DNA of 35,311 nucleotides from a virus. Below, piece by piece: positions 1 through 6,864 of this stretch; position 1 is the stretch's first letter; every line of letters starts with the position of its first letter. Both the position numbers and the translations under genes were made by a program. Location of the stretch: the IMG/VR virus record IMGVR_UViG_3300025133_000346, positions 1 through 35,311 of that record, one strand, 5' to 3'. The notes below the pieces were generated by a model. The model did no database searches. It was not told where the DNA came from and was given only the letters and a program-made list of their open reading frames with translations.

Positions 1-24
1 GGGAACCTAGACGCGAAAGGAGTT

Positions 25-450
25 ATGACGGCGGTGACACGGGTTAATAACAAGAGGGCATCAAGCAAGGATAGGCTTGCTAGACGAGATGCTGCTAAAG
101 CTGCTAAGGACGACTCTGTAAATGAGGGAAGTGCTGGCCTTAAACGTCTAGGGCGCAAAGCGGCGAGTGCTGAAAAGAAAGGGAACACTAGTACTACAGA
201 CGCAATGAAGTTTGTTACAAAACTGAGGGATAGCGGAAAGAGGTCAAAAAAGAGAAACCACTATGAGCATGGGGAGTATGTCACAAGACGCTCCAGCAAG
301 GAATATAGGCGAGAACGTCAAAACTCCCTCTCTAAGAAAACCTCACGGGATTTCGAAAAAGGTGAAACAAAAGCTGGGAACGAGGTGTGGGATAGGAATG
401 ACTCTGCAAACAGAGGGACAGGCCTTCCGGTTAAACTCGACTCCCAATAG
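25..450 (+). CDS. Very basic, low-complexity protein (141 aa)
   Basis: Function not recognised. The protein is rich in Lys, Arg, Ser and Asp, has almost no hydrophobic core, and has no signal peptide or membrane segment, so it is probably disordered. The ATG is preceded by a good ribosome site (AAAGGAG, 3 bases before the ATG). A strong terminator follows directly, so it is the last gene of its transcript. A second basic protein of similar make-up lies at 1976-2563 on the other strand. A nucleic-acid-binding or packaged internal role is a guess from composition only. Confidence 0.65.
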   Translation: MTAVTRVNNKRASSKDRLARRDAAKAAKDDSVNEGSAGLKRLGRKAASAEKKGNTSTTDAMKFVTKLRDSGKRSKKRNHYEHGEYVTRRSSKEYRRERQNSLSKKTSRDFEKGETKAGNEVWDRNDSANRGTGLPVKLDSQ

Positions 451-452
451 TT

Positions 453-487
453 AAAGCCCCGTAGGATTTTAGTCCTACGGGGCTTTT
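453..487. terminator. Strong bidirectional intrinsic terminator
   Basis: A 14-base stem (AAAGCCCCGTAGGA paired with TCCTACGGGGCTTT) with a 6-base loop is flanked by A and T runs, so it can stop transcripts on both strands. It separates the basic-protein gene (+) from the convergent neck-protein operon (-). Confidence 0.92.
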
Positions 488-497
488 CTCATTTAGA

Positions 498-1028
498 TTA
501 ACCTATGGTATCTGTGATGAGACTCTCTAAGTCCCTTCTCACACTTGCGGTTACTGCGTAATGGTATACGCCGTACCCTGCAAAACCTTGTTCCTGTACC
601 TCATGTACTTCGAATACAATGTTTTGGAACCTTGGTTGAATTACATCACCTGCCTCCAAAGGTCTGTGCAATTGAGTATCTAAGTAGCTCTTGTTAAACG
701 TAAAGGTTTGGTCGTTGGTAAGCTTAATACCGAACTCTGATAGTTCCTCACCAATTGGGATAGGTGTGTAGTGTCCTCGGACAAGTACTTTCGTGGCGTA
801 CTTCTTAAGCCTATCCTCTTCGTACAGTTCGTCGTAGTTGCTATCTGTTTCTACTTTGTAAATATAGAACTCAGAACCTCCGAGGGCAATTTGCTCCTCG
901 TCGATAATATTGAAGAACCCGATGTCTGGGTTTTCCTCGCTGAACATATCAAGGCGAACATCCTCAGGTACTTCAACCTCCGGTAGGGAGCCATGTCCAT
1001 GCTTGTTGAAGTGCTTTCTTAGGTTCAT
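498..1028 (-). CDS. Putative neck / head-completion protein, T4 gp14-like (176 aa)
   Basis: The pattern in the C-terminal two thirds is like T4-type gp14 neck proteins. There is an EFGIKLTNDQTFTFNKSYLD stretch (compare FGIEIRDQATF in that family). It is followed by RPLEAGDVIQPRF and a FEVHEVQEQGFAGYGVYHY-type segment, matching the family order RPxxGDLIY / LFEIKFVEHExxFYxxG. T4 gp14 is about 256 aa, so this form is short. In T4 the protein closes the filled head and joins it to the tail. It is the last gene of a three-gene leftward operon (1392, 1313, 1028) and its start abuts the previous stop. The match is from remembered motifs, so the family call is moderate. Confidence 0.5.
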   Translation of the reverse strand: MNLRKHFNKHGHGSLPEVEVPEDVRLDMFSEENPDIGFFNIIDEEQIALGGSEFYIYKVETDSNYDELYEEDRLKKYATKVLVRGHYTPIPIGEELSEFGIKLTNDQTFTFNKSYLDTQLHRPLEAGDVIQPRFQNIVFEVHEVQEQGFAGYGVYHYAVTASVRRDLESLITDTIG

Positions 1029-1313
1029 TTACTTACTCTCTTTCTTCTTAACTCCACCAGTTCCCTCAGTAATAGTCTTTAGGTGCTTCAACTCTTTGGT
1101 AGCTCTCGTTAGGCGAATTCTATTACGTTCCGCATCCGCTTGCATCTCTACCTTTCTGAGTTTCTTACGGGAGGCATCTGACTTCTTACGCAATTGCTTA
1201 AGTTCTTTGTCCCCTCCATCCGGGTCGTAAGGCTCAGAGGTGTGCGGACACATGTAGCACTCTTTGATTTTACTCTCAGAGATTAAACCGAAGAAATTAC
1301 TTGCGCCACTCAT
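1029..1313 (-). CDS. Hypothetical charged coiled-coil protein (94 aa)
   Basis: Not recognised. Residues about 17-35 hold a CYMC motif (one CxxC pair) and a Pro/Asp-rich turn. The rest, from about residue 36, is a highly charged Lys/Arg/Glu helix that reads like a coiled coil and ends in a Lys-rich tail. The ribosome site AAGGAG lies 6 bases before the ATG, inside the preceding 31-residue gene. Its stop is directly followed by the start of the gp14-like gene, so the two are probably made together. Confidence 0.7.
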   Translation of the reverse strand: MSGASNFFGLISESKIKECYMCPHTSEPYDPDGGDKELKQLRKKSDASRKKLRKVEMQADAERNRIRLTRATKELKHLKTITEGTGGVKKKESK

Positions 1314-1392
1314 TATACTTCTCCTTAATCCACTCCCTGTTACGGTACGCTACGGCTGCTGCCACTGCTACTATGAATATGAATAATCCCAT
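1297..1392 (-). CDS. 31-residue single-pass membrane protein
   Basis: A small open frame starting MGLFIFIVAVAAAVAYRNR: a hydrophobic helix of about 16 residues, then a basic, Trp-containing tail. It overlaps the start of the 94-aa gene by 17 bases. An AAGGTG lies 2 bases before the ATG, and a CTATATAA element (1399-1406, read on -) sits just upstream. It resembles the tiny membrane proteins common in phage operons (inhibitors, spanin or holin parts), but no specific role can be read. Confidence 0.6.
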   Translation of the reverse strand: MGLFIFIVAVAAAVAYRNREWIKEKYNEWRK

Positions 1393-1398
1393 TTCACC

Positions 1399-1406
1399 TT
1401 ATATAG
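1399..1406 (-). promoter_or_regulatory. CTATATAA late-promoter-like element
   Basis: Read on the minus strand, CTATATAA ends 6 bases before the ATG of the 31-residue gene at 1392. The same word occurs before the genes at 2563 (-) and 28656 (+). No convincing -35 box is present. By analogy with the T4 late promoter (TATAAATA without a -35) this may start the neck operon. The role is inferred. Confidence 0.4.
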
Positions 1407-1429
1407 TGTAAAAATCGGGGCCATCCTGC

Positions 1430-1435
1430 TATAAT
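1430..1435 (+). promoter_or_regulatory. Extended -10 promoter directly before the 1442 gene
   Basis: TGCTATAAT is a perfect extended -10. It ends exactly 6 bases before the ATG at 1442, so RNA would start at or next to the start codon. No good -35 is seen. The spacing equals that of several other genes in the window (7859, 8428, 8947, 9992, 16246, 28656). Confidence 0.55.
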
Positions 1436-1441
1436 AAGGGC

Positions 1442-1669
1442 ATGGAGAAGGGACTTCCAGACACCGATGAAGACTTCATGGCATTCGCCAAAACGTACAT
1501 GGAGTTGGTTAATTCGGATATCAAAGAGGGGTTCTATGATTACTCCGAGAATGCCAAGAAAATGTATACCCAGCCCAGAAGCTTCCTGTACAGGATGGTG
1601 TTAAAGTTTGGGCTTAACCCGTATGACCGACAAAATGAAACAAATAACAGAATTCCTGGGCTGGGATGA
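1442..1669 (+). CDS. Hypothetical protein, predicted leaderless (75 aa)
   Basis: Not recognised. An acidic N terminus is followed by a helix-rich region with several aromatic residues. A -10 hexamer ends 6 bases before this ATG, leaving no room for a leader; only AAGGG lies between. The 3' end overlaps the next gene by 47 bases in another frame, an unusually long overlap that might reflect translational coupling or a frameshift. It ends in an odd non-conserved-looking tail (about 8 residues) that is out of frame with the next gene. Confidence 0.6.
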   Translation: MEKGLPDTDEDFMAFAKTYMELVNSDIKEGFYDYSENAKKMYTQPRSFLYRMVLKFGLNPYDRQNETNNRIPGLG

Positions 1670-1907
1670 TTCAGCCGACTACACCGTGAAACTTGCAATC
1701 AATGATATTGTAATGCGAGACATGGGAACAATTTACGCGCACTACCTTCGGGTCGTGTTGAGAAACTGCGGAGAGTGGCCATGTCCTGTAGACGGGTCTA
1801 GAACTTCCGCTATTCTAGCTGCTACAGATGAGCAACTAGAAGACGCAATGGGTTTGTTAGTTGTTGACCCAGAATGTCTCAGAGGAGTAAAGACAGAACA
1901 ATTGTAA
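1623..1907 (+). CDS. Hypothetical protein (94 aa)
   Basis: Not recognised; a mixed helical protein with an ILAATDEQLEDAMGLLV helix near the C terminus. I chose the ATG at 1623 over an in-frame TTG at 1608 because it is the first ATG, but neither has a clear ribosome site. Translation may be coupled to the overlapping 1442 gene. A strong terminator follows about 50 bases after the stop. Confidence 0.6.
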   Translation: MTDKMKQITEFLGWDDSADYTVKLAINDIVMRDMGTIYAHYLRVVLRNCGEWPCPVDGSRTSAILAATDEQLEDAMGLLVVDPECLRGVKTEQL

Positions 1908-1957
1908 GTGGCGCGTCGCGGTGAAAGGGTAAGATGGAATCCGTGCCCTACAATTGG

Positions 1958-1990
1958 AGAAAGCTAGGAGAAATCCTAGCTTTCTTTTTT
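1958..1990 (+). terminator. Intrinsic terminator with GAAA tetraloop
   Basis: AGAAAGCTAGGA pairs with TCCTAGCTTTCT around a GAAA loop (12 bp) and is followed by TTTTT. It ends the two-gene rightward unit 1442-1907. The stop codon of the convergent gene (1976) lies inside the hairpin. Confidence 0.88.
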
Positions 1991-2563
1991 ACTTACTGGT
2001 TCGGGGATGTTTGGCTTACTTGTTAGTCTTGTAAGCCTTTTGTTACTATCTGGTTCTTTCTTTCCTGCGTCACGCAAACCTTTCTTAGAGTTCGTCACCT
2101 GATTTAACCTTCTCCGTTGGCGCTTAATGTTGTCATCCTGCCTTACCTTCATAGGTCGGTTTGGCATATTGTGAGGCATAGACTTGTCTCTCGCCCTCGC
2201 CCTACGCTCTGAGTCGGCGGCTTTAGAATCTTTCTTGCTGGTTGGGATATACTCAGCACCAGTTCTAACGTACCGACGCATGTGTCCTTGGCGGCGGGAC
2301 TCGTTAAAGGCATCAGTTCTTCCTTTTACAGCGGCAGCAGTTTTAACAGGTTCGGTGTCGAACCTGTGTGCAGCTCTCAAGGTTCCCTGGTGTCTTTTAA
2401 CACCTTTCACGCCATCAAGTCTTTTACGGATAATGGCTTTCATTTTATTCCTCTTCCCTCTGCCAAGACTATTGCCTTTCTTGTATTCAGCTTGAGCATT
2501 GCCCTTGACGCTTTTAGACATCTTAGCCGTAGCAGCCTCCAGTACAGTGTATAGATTTTTCAT
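1976..2563 (-). CDS. Extremely basic, low-complexity protein (195 aa)
   Basis: Not recognised. Lys and Arg make up about a third of the protein, spread along its length, with many Ser, Asn, Gln and Ala and no hydrophobic segment. It is probably disordered and able to bind nucleic acid. The ribosome site AGGAAGG lies 3 bases before the ATG. A CTATATAA element (2574-2581) lies a further few bases upstream, suggesting late expression like virion genes. Composition recalls the basic protein at 25-450, but I see no clear alignment between them. A packaged internal protein or RNA-binding factor are both possible. Confidence 0.65.
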   Translation of the reverse strand: MKNLYTVLEAATAKMSKSVKGNAQAEYKKGNSLGRGKRNKMKAIIRKRLDGVKGVKRHQGTLRAAHRFDTEPVKTAAAVKGRTDAFNESRRQGHMRRYVRTGAEYIPTSKKDSKAADSERRARARDKSMPHNMPNRPMKVRQDDNIKRQRRRLNQVTNSKKGLRDAGKKEPDSNKRLTRLTSKPNIPEPVSKKES

Positions 2564-2573
2564 AACCTTCCTG

Positions 2574-2581
2574 TTATATAG
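2574..2581 (-). promoter_or_regulatory. CTATATAA late-promoter-like element
   Basis: On the minus strand CTATATAA is followed by CAGGAAGGTT and the ATG of the basic-protein gene. Here a ribosome site fits between the element and the start, unlike the leaderless genes. Confidence 0.4.
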
Positions 2582-2584
2582 TTC

Positions 2585-2615
2585 TTGATTTTAGGGACAA
2601 AGACACTGTTATACC
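2585..2615 (+). promoter_or_regulatory. Possible promoter for the GH-like gene
   Basis: TTGATT at 2585-2590 and TATACC at 2610-2615 (preceded by TGT) form a weak sigma-70-like pair with a long 19-base spacer. The expected RNA start is about 10 bases before the ATG at 2633. Confidence 0.3.
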
Positions 2616-2632
2616 TTTAGAGACCCACACCG

Positions 2633-3670
2633 ATGAGACTACGAGAACTGATTTTGCGACTACTAAAGCTGTCCACAGGAGGCAGACCTCGCCCTCTATG
2701 GAAGAGGAACAACCAGGACATCTGGTGGTACGGTGCTTCTATTCACGGCAACAACACACCTGCGGGGACACCCCCTGCGGCGAGAAAGGTCTGGGATGAT
2801 ATTGTGCAAATCGACCCCAATGCCCCTCCAGAGTTCCGCCCATTCTGGGTTCTAAAGATTGGCAACGCGGCAATTACCGAGGACTACTACGATGAGATTC
2901 GTGAACGTACAGAGGCGGGTTACAGGGTTATCTTTACTCGTAAGGATGGCACTCCAGAGGATTTGGTCAATGATGTTTATGAAATGAACATTAGGAAAGC
3001 TTTGCCATGGGGCGTAGGTTTATGGAACGAACTTGAGTTTGGAGAGCAGATTACGCCACAGCAATTCTATGCTCAGATGAACAACGCGCATCTAGCGGAG
3101 TACTTAGGGGCAATTTGGGCAAAGTATGGCGTACACGTAACCCCTCCAGGATTATCCTCTTTCGCAAACACTATTACAGGCGGATATGGGGAAGCAATCG
3201 CAAAGGAATTTGCAGATGTGCCAGAGGAGGCAATGTTCATCAAGGTCCACAACTACGGTCACATTCAGCCAAAGTATTTGAAACTGTTAGACCTTAAGCC
3301 AAAAGTTCAAGAGGCGTGTGGTTTTCCAAATGCGGAGGTCATCATCGAAGAGATTGCCAATGATTTTATTGGCCAGTCGGGAATTCCAGCCAACAAGCCT
3401 GGAGTATATGATGAACAAGGTGCAGACTACCATAGAGCGGTTTGGTACGCAGGTGCGCAATCTAAGATGGCGACATGTCATTTTATGCTATTCCACTCAG
3501 GACACCACTATAATGACATTAGCGATGAACTTTATGGTCGGCTGAGAAGGATTGAGGCAAAAGCTGCTAGAAATTGGATGGGCGGGAAAGTTACTGCTGG
3601 TGATTTAGATGACCTGAACCTTGACAACCCTAAGGGTCGTGAGATTGACCTAGACACTTTCAACACATGA
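2633..3670 (+). CDS. Putative clan GH-A glycoside hydrolase-like protein (345 aa)
   Basis: The middle of the protein has a GVGLWNELEFG segment (about residues 126-136), the WNE signature of the acid/base glutamate in clan GH-A TIM barrels. Later an EVIIEEIANDF strand (about 235-245) is where the nucleophile glutamate of these enzymes usually lies. Between them are patterns of alternating strands and helices as in a barrel. No signal peptide is visible; the N terminus is short and basic. The protein would cut a polysaccharide or act as a virion-bound cell-wall or capsule enzyme, but the substrate cannot be read. It opens the rightward operon. A separate NEAWN motif occurs in the adhesin at 28656. 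Confidence 0.5.
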   Translation: MRLRELILRLLKLSTGGRPRPLWKRNNQDIWWYGASIHGNNTPAGTPPAARKVWDDIVQIDPNAPPEFRPFWVLKIGNAAITEDYYDEIRERTEAGYRVIFTRKDGTPEDLVNDVYEMNIRKALPWGVGLWNELEFGEQITPQQFYAQMNNAHLAEYLGAIWAKYGVHVTPPGLSSFANTITGGYGEAIAKEFADVPEEAMFIKVHNYGHIQPKYLKLLDLKPKVQEACGFPNAEVIIEEIANDFIGQSGIPANKPGVYDEQGADYHRAVWYAGAQSKMATCHFMLFHSGHHYNDISDELYGRLRRIEAKAARNWMGGKVTAGDLDDLNLDNPKGREIDLDTFNT

Positions 3671-3680
3671 TTCTAGTGAT

Positions 3681-3818
3681 TTGGTTAGACGGAAGGGTAA
3701 ATTAGAATCGCAAGGTGAGAAGTTGTTTGCTGAACTGTACAACAGAGCGAAGGTACAAGGTCTTACAGAGTTAGAAGACCTCTTAGTAGAAATAGAAGAC
3801 GAATATACAAATGGATAA
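3681..3818 (+). CDS. Small hypothetical protein, probable (45 aa)
   Basis: This open frame fills the gap between the GH-like gene and DUF3310 and overlaps the DUF3310 start by 8 bases, as other genes here do. The product is hydrophilic and helical (KLFAELYNRAKVQGLTELED). No ATG exists; TTG at 3681 is the earliest start, and a TTG near 3723 with AAGGTGAG upstream is an alternative. The start is uncertain. Confidence 0.42.
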   Translation: MVRRKGKLESQGEKLFAELYNRAKVQGLTELEDLLVEIEDEYTNG

Positions 3819-4284
3819 ACAAGACAAAGAGATGGTTAACCATCCAGACCACTACAACGACAATCCTTCTGGAATTGAATGCATCGAAGTTGTGAGACAT
3901 TGTAACTTTAATATTGGCAGTGCTATCAAGTACTTGTGGAGAGCAGGTAAGAAAGGTTCTGCAACAGAAGACTTGGAGAAAGCCGTCTGGTATATCAAGG
4001 ATGAAATTGAAAGGTTGCTTGAGGAGAGAGGTCTAGAGAAACCTTGGACGTTTACTCGCACTGATGATATGCCAGACTACCATGCACCGGAAGAGGTCAC
4101 AATTAAAGATTTACATGAAGGGGTTATGAAAGAGGTAATGGAAGAGTTAGAGAAGTTTAAGGAGGCACAGAAACCAACCTTGATTCCAATACAGCCTTTG
4201 TTACCTAATGAACCTTGGAAAGCGCCCGAAAGCCCTGGTACGGGTTATCCGTATGTTTGGTGTAGCTCAGTGTGGAAAGCATAA
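3811..4284 (+). CDS. DUF3310 protein (157 aa)
   Basis: The N-terminal 65 residues carry the DUF3310 signature: VNHPDHYN, then GIECIEVVRHCNFNIGSAIK, YLWRAGKK and EDLEKAVWYIKDEIERL. The family is widespread in phages and sometimes labelled nucleotide-kinase-like, but its role is not established. The C-terminal half (from about residue 85) is an acidic and proline-rich extension not typical of the domain. The stop overlaps the next start (TAATG). Confidence 0.85.
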   Translation: MDKQDKEMVNHPDHYNDNPSGIECIEVVRHCNFNIGSAIKYLWRAGKKGSATEDLEKAVWYIKDEIERLLEERGLEKPWTFTRTDDMPDYHAPEEVTIKDLHEGVMKEVMEELEKFKEAQKPTLIPIQPLLPNEPWKAPESPGTGYPYVWCSSVWKA

Positions 4285-4487
4285 TGACGATATTCCTTCA
4301 AATACTTATAGCAATTCTTTACCTGGGTGCAGGTGCATCTTTATGGTCTAATGTCATAATGGGTACAAGGCCTGTTAGTAAAAAGAAAGACTTCTGGGTT
4401 ATGCTTATTGCTGTCCCAACATTCCCTGTATGGATTCCATTCGCAATCATCCTGGCCTTAGTAGCTTGGTACAAAACATTAAAGTAA
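4284..4487 (+). CDS. Small two-helix membrane protein (67 aa)
   Basis: Two hydrophobic helices (about residues 2-24 and 38-60) are joined by a short basic loop with KKKD. I chose the ATG that overlaps the DUF3310 stop (TAATG) rather than the GTG 12 bases upstream. No family is recognised; it is an inner-membrane protein encoded within the rightward operon. Confidence 0.65.
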   Translation: MTIFLQILIAILYLGAGASLWSNVIMGTRPVSKKKDFWVMLIAVPTFPVWIPFAIILALVAWYKTLK

Positions 4488-4491
4488 GCAG

Positions 4492-4674
4492 ATGAAAAAC
4501 TTTCTTAAAAACCTAATCATAGCAGTTGGAACTGCCACAGGTCTATACCGTCCGAAGCCGGAACGACCTAAAGTGGTCGAGTACTACTCTGACGAAGAGA
4601 ATGAGAAGCTAGTTGAGAGACTAGTGGCTGAGTGTAATAACGCCCTACTCACGGAAGAGGAGATGTTTATCTAG
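4492..4674 (+). CDS. Hypothetical protein (60 aa)
   Basis: A short basic, partly hydrophobic N terminus (KNFLKNLIIAVGTATGLY) is followed by an acidic helical half. The N-terminal segment may associate with the membrane. It lies 4 bases after the previous stop, and its TAG shares one base with the next gene's GTG. Not recognised. Confidence 0.6.
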   Translation: MKNFLKNLIIAVGTATGLYRPKPERPKVVEYYSDEENEKLVERLVAECNNALLTEEEMFI

Positions 4675-5018
4675 TGTATGTTAAAGAACGAGACGACAAA
4701 CTCCTGCACCAACTAGGCTCAATGTTTTGGGACAAGGATACCTCAGTGAAGTTTAGTGAACTGGTTCACTTCGATAAAGCCATCGCAGTGTACGCATTCA
4801 ATCCTAGAACTTCAAATGGTATGGCAGAGCTAAACTTATCGACTTGCGGGGATGGAGGGATTCGTATCCTGTTCAGAGGGCAGAAAGATGAAAAGCATTC
4901 TATCGTAGAGTTTAACATGTACCCAATGATGGTAAATGGCAATACTCTTGCACAAAGCGACCTGGAACTTCTGGCTTGCGTAATTATGGAGTTCGCTAGA
5001 GAAGATGACGAAGGATAA
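4674..5018 (+). CDS. Hypothetical protein (114 aa)
   Basis: Mixed alpha/beta composition with several strand-like stretches (AIAVYAFNP, GIRILFRG). It starts with GTG overlapping the previous TAG by one base, which fits translational coupling. No catalytic motif is seen and no family is recognised. Confidence 0.62.
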   Translation: MYVKERDDKLLHQLGSMFWDKDTSVKFSELVHFDKAIAVYAFNPRTSNGMAELNLSTCGDGGIRILFRGQKDEKHSIVEFNMYPMMVNGNTLAQSDLELLACVIMEFAREDDEG

Positions 5019-5019
5019 C

Positions 5020-5580
5020 ATGCTAGTGTGTTACATTAGCGCGGATATCATTCCAACAAACGCAAAATGTATCAGGTGCGGAGAAAAAATTAAAGACAGA
5101 GGCGCGTGGCAATGGTCACGACTTTTCCCAGAGAAATCAGAATATGTCTGCGTAACATGCTCTTCAAGCAGAGGAAGAGCTAAGAAACTATTTAAGGAAA
5201 AAAAAAATATGATGGAAGTAAAATCAGAAAATATTAGGGAGCTTATGTTCTGGGTATGGCCAAATGCGGTTGTACCTCTAGACCCTATGAACTCTTTAGA
5301 TTGTTGCGCGAAAATCGAGCGTGAGCTTCAAATGAAAGGGTTGAGCAAGAAATATCTGAAAGCTTTGAATATTACCCCTGACCCTTACGGAGGTCTTTAC
5401 ACAAAGACTGATATTGACGACCTTCTATTCAACCTTCTTCCTGAGCGCAGAGTGAGAGCTATGTTGAAGGTGATGGAAGAAGAGAAAAAAAATTGCCCCT
5501 TGTGTGGAGGGGGAAACGTAGAACACGGAAATAGTAGCCACCGATTCGGTTGCAGGGATTGTTATCACTTATGGGGATGA
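5020..5580 (+). CDS. Zinc-ribbon protein with two cysteine clusters (186 aa)
   Basis: The N-terminal cluster CIRC plus CVTC (about residues 16-48) and the C-terminal cluster CPLC plus CRDC (about 163-182) each look like a zinc ribbon. The middle is helical and holds an ELMFWVWPN segment. I chose ATG 5020 because GAAGGA sits 5 bases before it; an in-frame ATG at 5005 overlaps the previous gene. A run of nine or more A bases near 5200 is a possible slippage site. Zinc ribbons suggest nucleic-acid or protein binding; no precise role is visible. Confidence 0.62.
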   Translation: MLVCYISADIIPTNAKCIRCGEKIKDRGAWQWSRLFPEKSEYVCVTCSSSRGRAKKLFKEKKNMMEVKSENIRELMFWVWPNAVVPLDPMNSLDCCAKIERELQMKGLSKKYLKALNITPDPYGGLYTKTDIDDLLFNLLPERRVRAMLKVMEEEKKNCPLCGGGNVEHGNSSHRFGCRDCYHLWG

Positions 5581-5852
5581 AATACAAGCTGAAAACCTTC
5601 ACACTGGAAAACGGTGACAGAAGGTACGCAGTAATGTTTGGTAGAGGCTCCTTCTTTTACAGGGAGTGGTTTGCTTATGGAAGAGGGGGTGATAATTTCG
5701 AATGGTCTTCGGATAAGTATGTCTTGAAACACGCATCTCACAGCACTCCACAAGAAGCAATCAACTGTGCGATGGAACATATTGAAAGCCATGGGTATCC
5801 TAAAGTCAAGGACACTAAGCTAGAACTTAAGAAAACCTACACACTCAAATGA
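5577..5852 (+). CDS. Hypothetical protein (91 aa)
   Basis: A beta-rich small protein with many aromatics (RGSFFYREWFAYGRGG). ATG 5577 overlaps the previous stop (ATGA), the usual arrangement in this operon. It also overlaps the next start by 4 bases. No family is recognised. Confidence 0.6.
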   Translation: MKYKLKTFTLENGDRRYAVMFGRGSFFYREWFAYGRGGDNFEWSSDKYVLKHASHSTPQEAINCAMEHIESHGYPKVKDTKLELKKTYTLK

Positions 5853-6100
5853 ACAGCAAAAACTACGTAGACAGCGAAGCCTATGTTGATGGCGATGGAG
5901 AACCGAAAATGAGATATATGTTAAGAGATGGAACTGGGAAGTTCATTAAGTTCATCGGAGTGGATGTACAAGACGATTGGGTTCCATATATTGACCATGC
6001 CCTTCCTCCTGCAAAGGTCGAGGAGACTGGAGATAATGAGTGCGATATTTGTTCGGGACTCAACAGTAAGCCTTGCCCAGAATGTGGGAGGTGGCTATGA
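5849..6100 (+). CDS. Hypothetical protein with C-terminal zinc-binding motif (83 aa)
   Basis: Acidic and beta-rich N-terminal region, then a CDIC and a CPEC pair at the C terminus that could form a small zinc site. ATGA overlaps on both sides show coupled translation. No known family is recognised. Confidence 0.6.
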   Translation: MNSKNYVDSEAYVDGDGEPKMRYMLRDGTGKFIKFIGVDVQDDWVPYIDHALPPAKVEETGDNECDICSGLNSKPCPECGRWL

Positions 6101-6333
6101 TACTATCACCACCATGTAGCAACTGTGGAAGCGATAAAACCTTTCAGGCCGGAAAGCACATCCCTGGGACCATTTTTAAAGAGGTTATCAGGTGTCAGAG
6201 ATGTCACTTTGAGACACCTGTGACTGCCCATTCAGGGGAGGGCCAAACTTATTTTTGCCCAACATGCCCTGCAAAGGTTAGAAAGCATGAGCAGTGTCCA
6301 AACTGTCCAAAAGGAACGAAGTATAAAACATGA
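6097..6333 (+). CDS. Small zinc-ribbon protein (78 aa)
   Basis: Four CxxC pairs (CSNC, CQRC, CPTC, CPNC) in 78 residues suggest two zinc ribbons back to back. ATG 6097 overlaps the previous stop as ATGA; an in-frame start further upstream is less likely. It is the third gene in a row here with a Cys cluster. Likely a nucleic-acid-binding or transcription-related small protein, by analogy only. Confidence 0.62.
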   Translation: MILSPPCSNCGSDKTFQAGKHIPGTIFKEVIRCQRCHFETPVTAHSGEGQTYFCPTCPAKVRKHEQCPNCPKGTKYKT

Positions 6334-6382
6334 GTGAACACCTGTGACGTATGCTGTAAGCCCTCCTAAGGGCCGAAACGGT

Positions 6383-6511
6383 ATGACCGACTCAACACAC
6401 AAAAAAGATAACAACGTGTACCACGCCCTCTCCTGGGCAGAGAGGGAGGCTGGTGTCGTTGTGTTAGTACCCTTACACTCTAAAAGAAAGATAAGTAAAC
6501 TACGAAAATGA
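6383..6511 (+). CDS. Small hypothetical protein (42 aa)
   Basis: Starts MTDSTHKKDNNVYHALSW and ends in a Lys/Arg-rich tail. It fills the apparent gap between 6333 and 6508 and its stop overlaps the next ATG as ATGA, which supports it. AAGGG lies about 10 bases upstream of the ATG. An 11-codon frame at 6334 with CxxCC precedes it but is too short to call. Confidence 0.6.
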   Translation: MTDSTHKKDNNVYHALSWAEREAGVVVLVPLHSKRKISKLRK

Positions 6512-6864
6512 ATAAAGAAGAACAACTAGCCCGATGGTGGGCCGATAATCTGGGGGATGCCATCGCAGCAGGTGACGACTATTCCTGCGTTATCTTTCAG
6601 GAAGGCATGGCCAATCGGAACCCGTGGAGGTCATGGGCTGAATACACCAACGACAAGAACGTAGTTGGAAGAGCATTAGAGTGGGTTGAAGAGCAGGATT
6701 ATTTCAGACTCAAAACACCTACCGTTGTCCCACAAGAGCAAATCGCAGATGCCATTAGTCGAACCAAGGAGTTTGCCTGGAAAATACCAGCTAAGATGCT
6801 ATTGGAGCTTGCCAGTGTTTGCGGGTTTAAGTACAAATATGAGCCGAAAGGTTGGAATCTATGA
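6508..6864 (+). CDS. Hypothetical protein (118 aa)
   Basis: A helical, Trp-rich soluble protein (ARWWADNLGDAIAAGDDY; ALEWVEEQDYF). No catalytic motif is recognised. It is coupled by ATGA overlaps to both neighbours. Confidence 0.65.
   Translation: MNKEEQLARWWADNLGDAIAAGDDYSCVIFQEGMANRNPWRSWAEYTNDKNVVGRALEWVEEQDYFRLKTPTVVPQEQIADAISRTKEFAWKIPAKMLLELASVCGFKYKYEPKGWNL

Noticed and set aside
6334-6369. 11-codon frame with CxxCC
   Set aside because: Too short and lacking a ribosome site; only its coupling position is suggestive.
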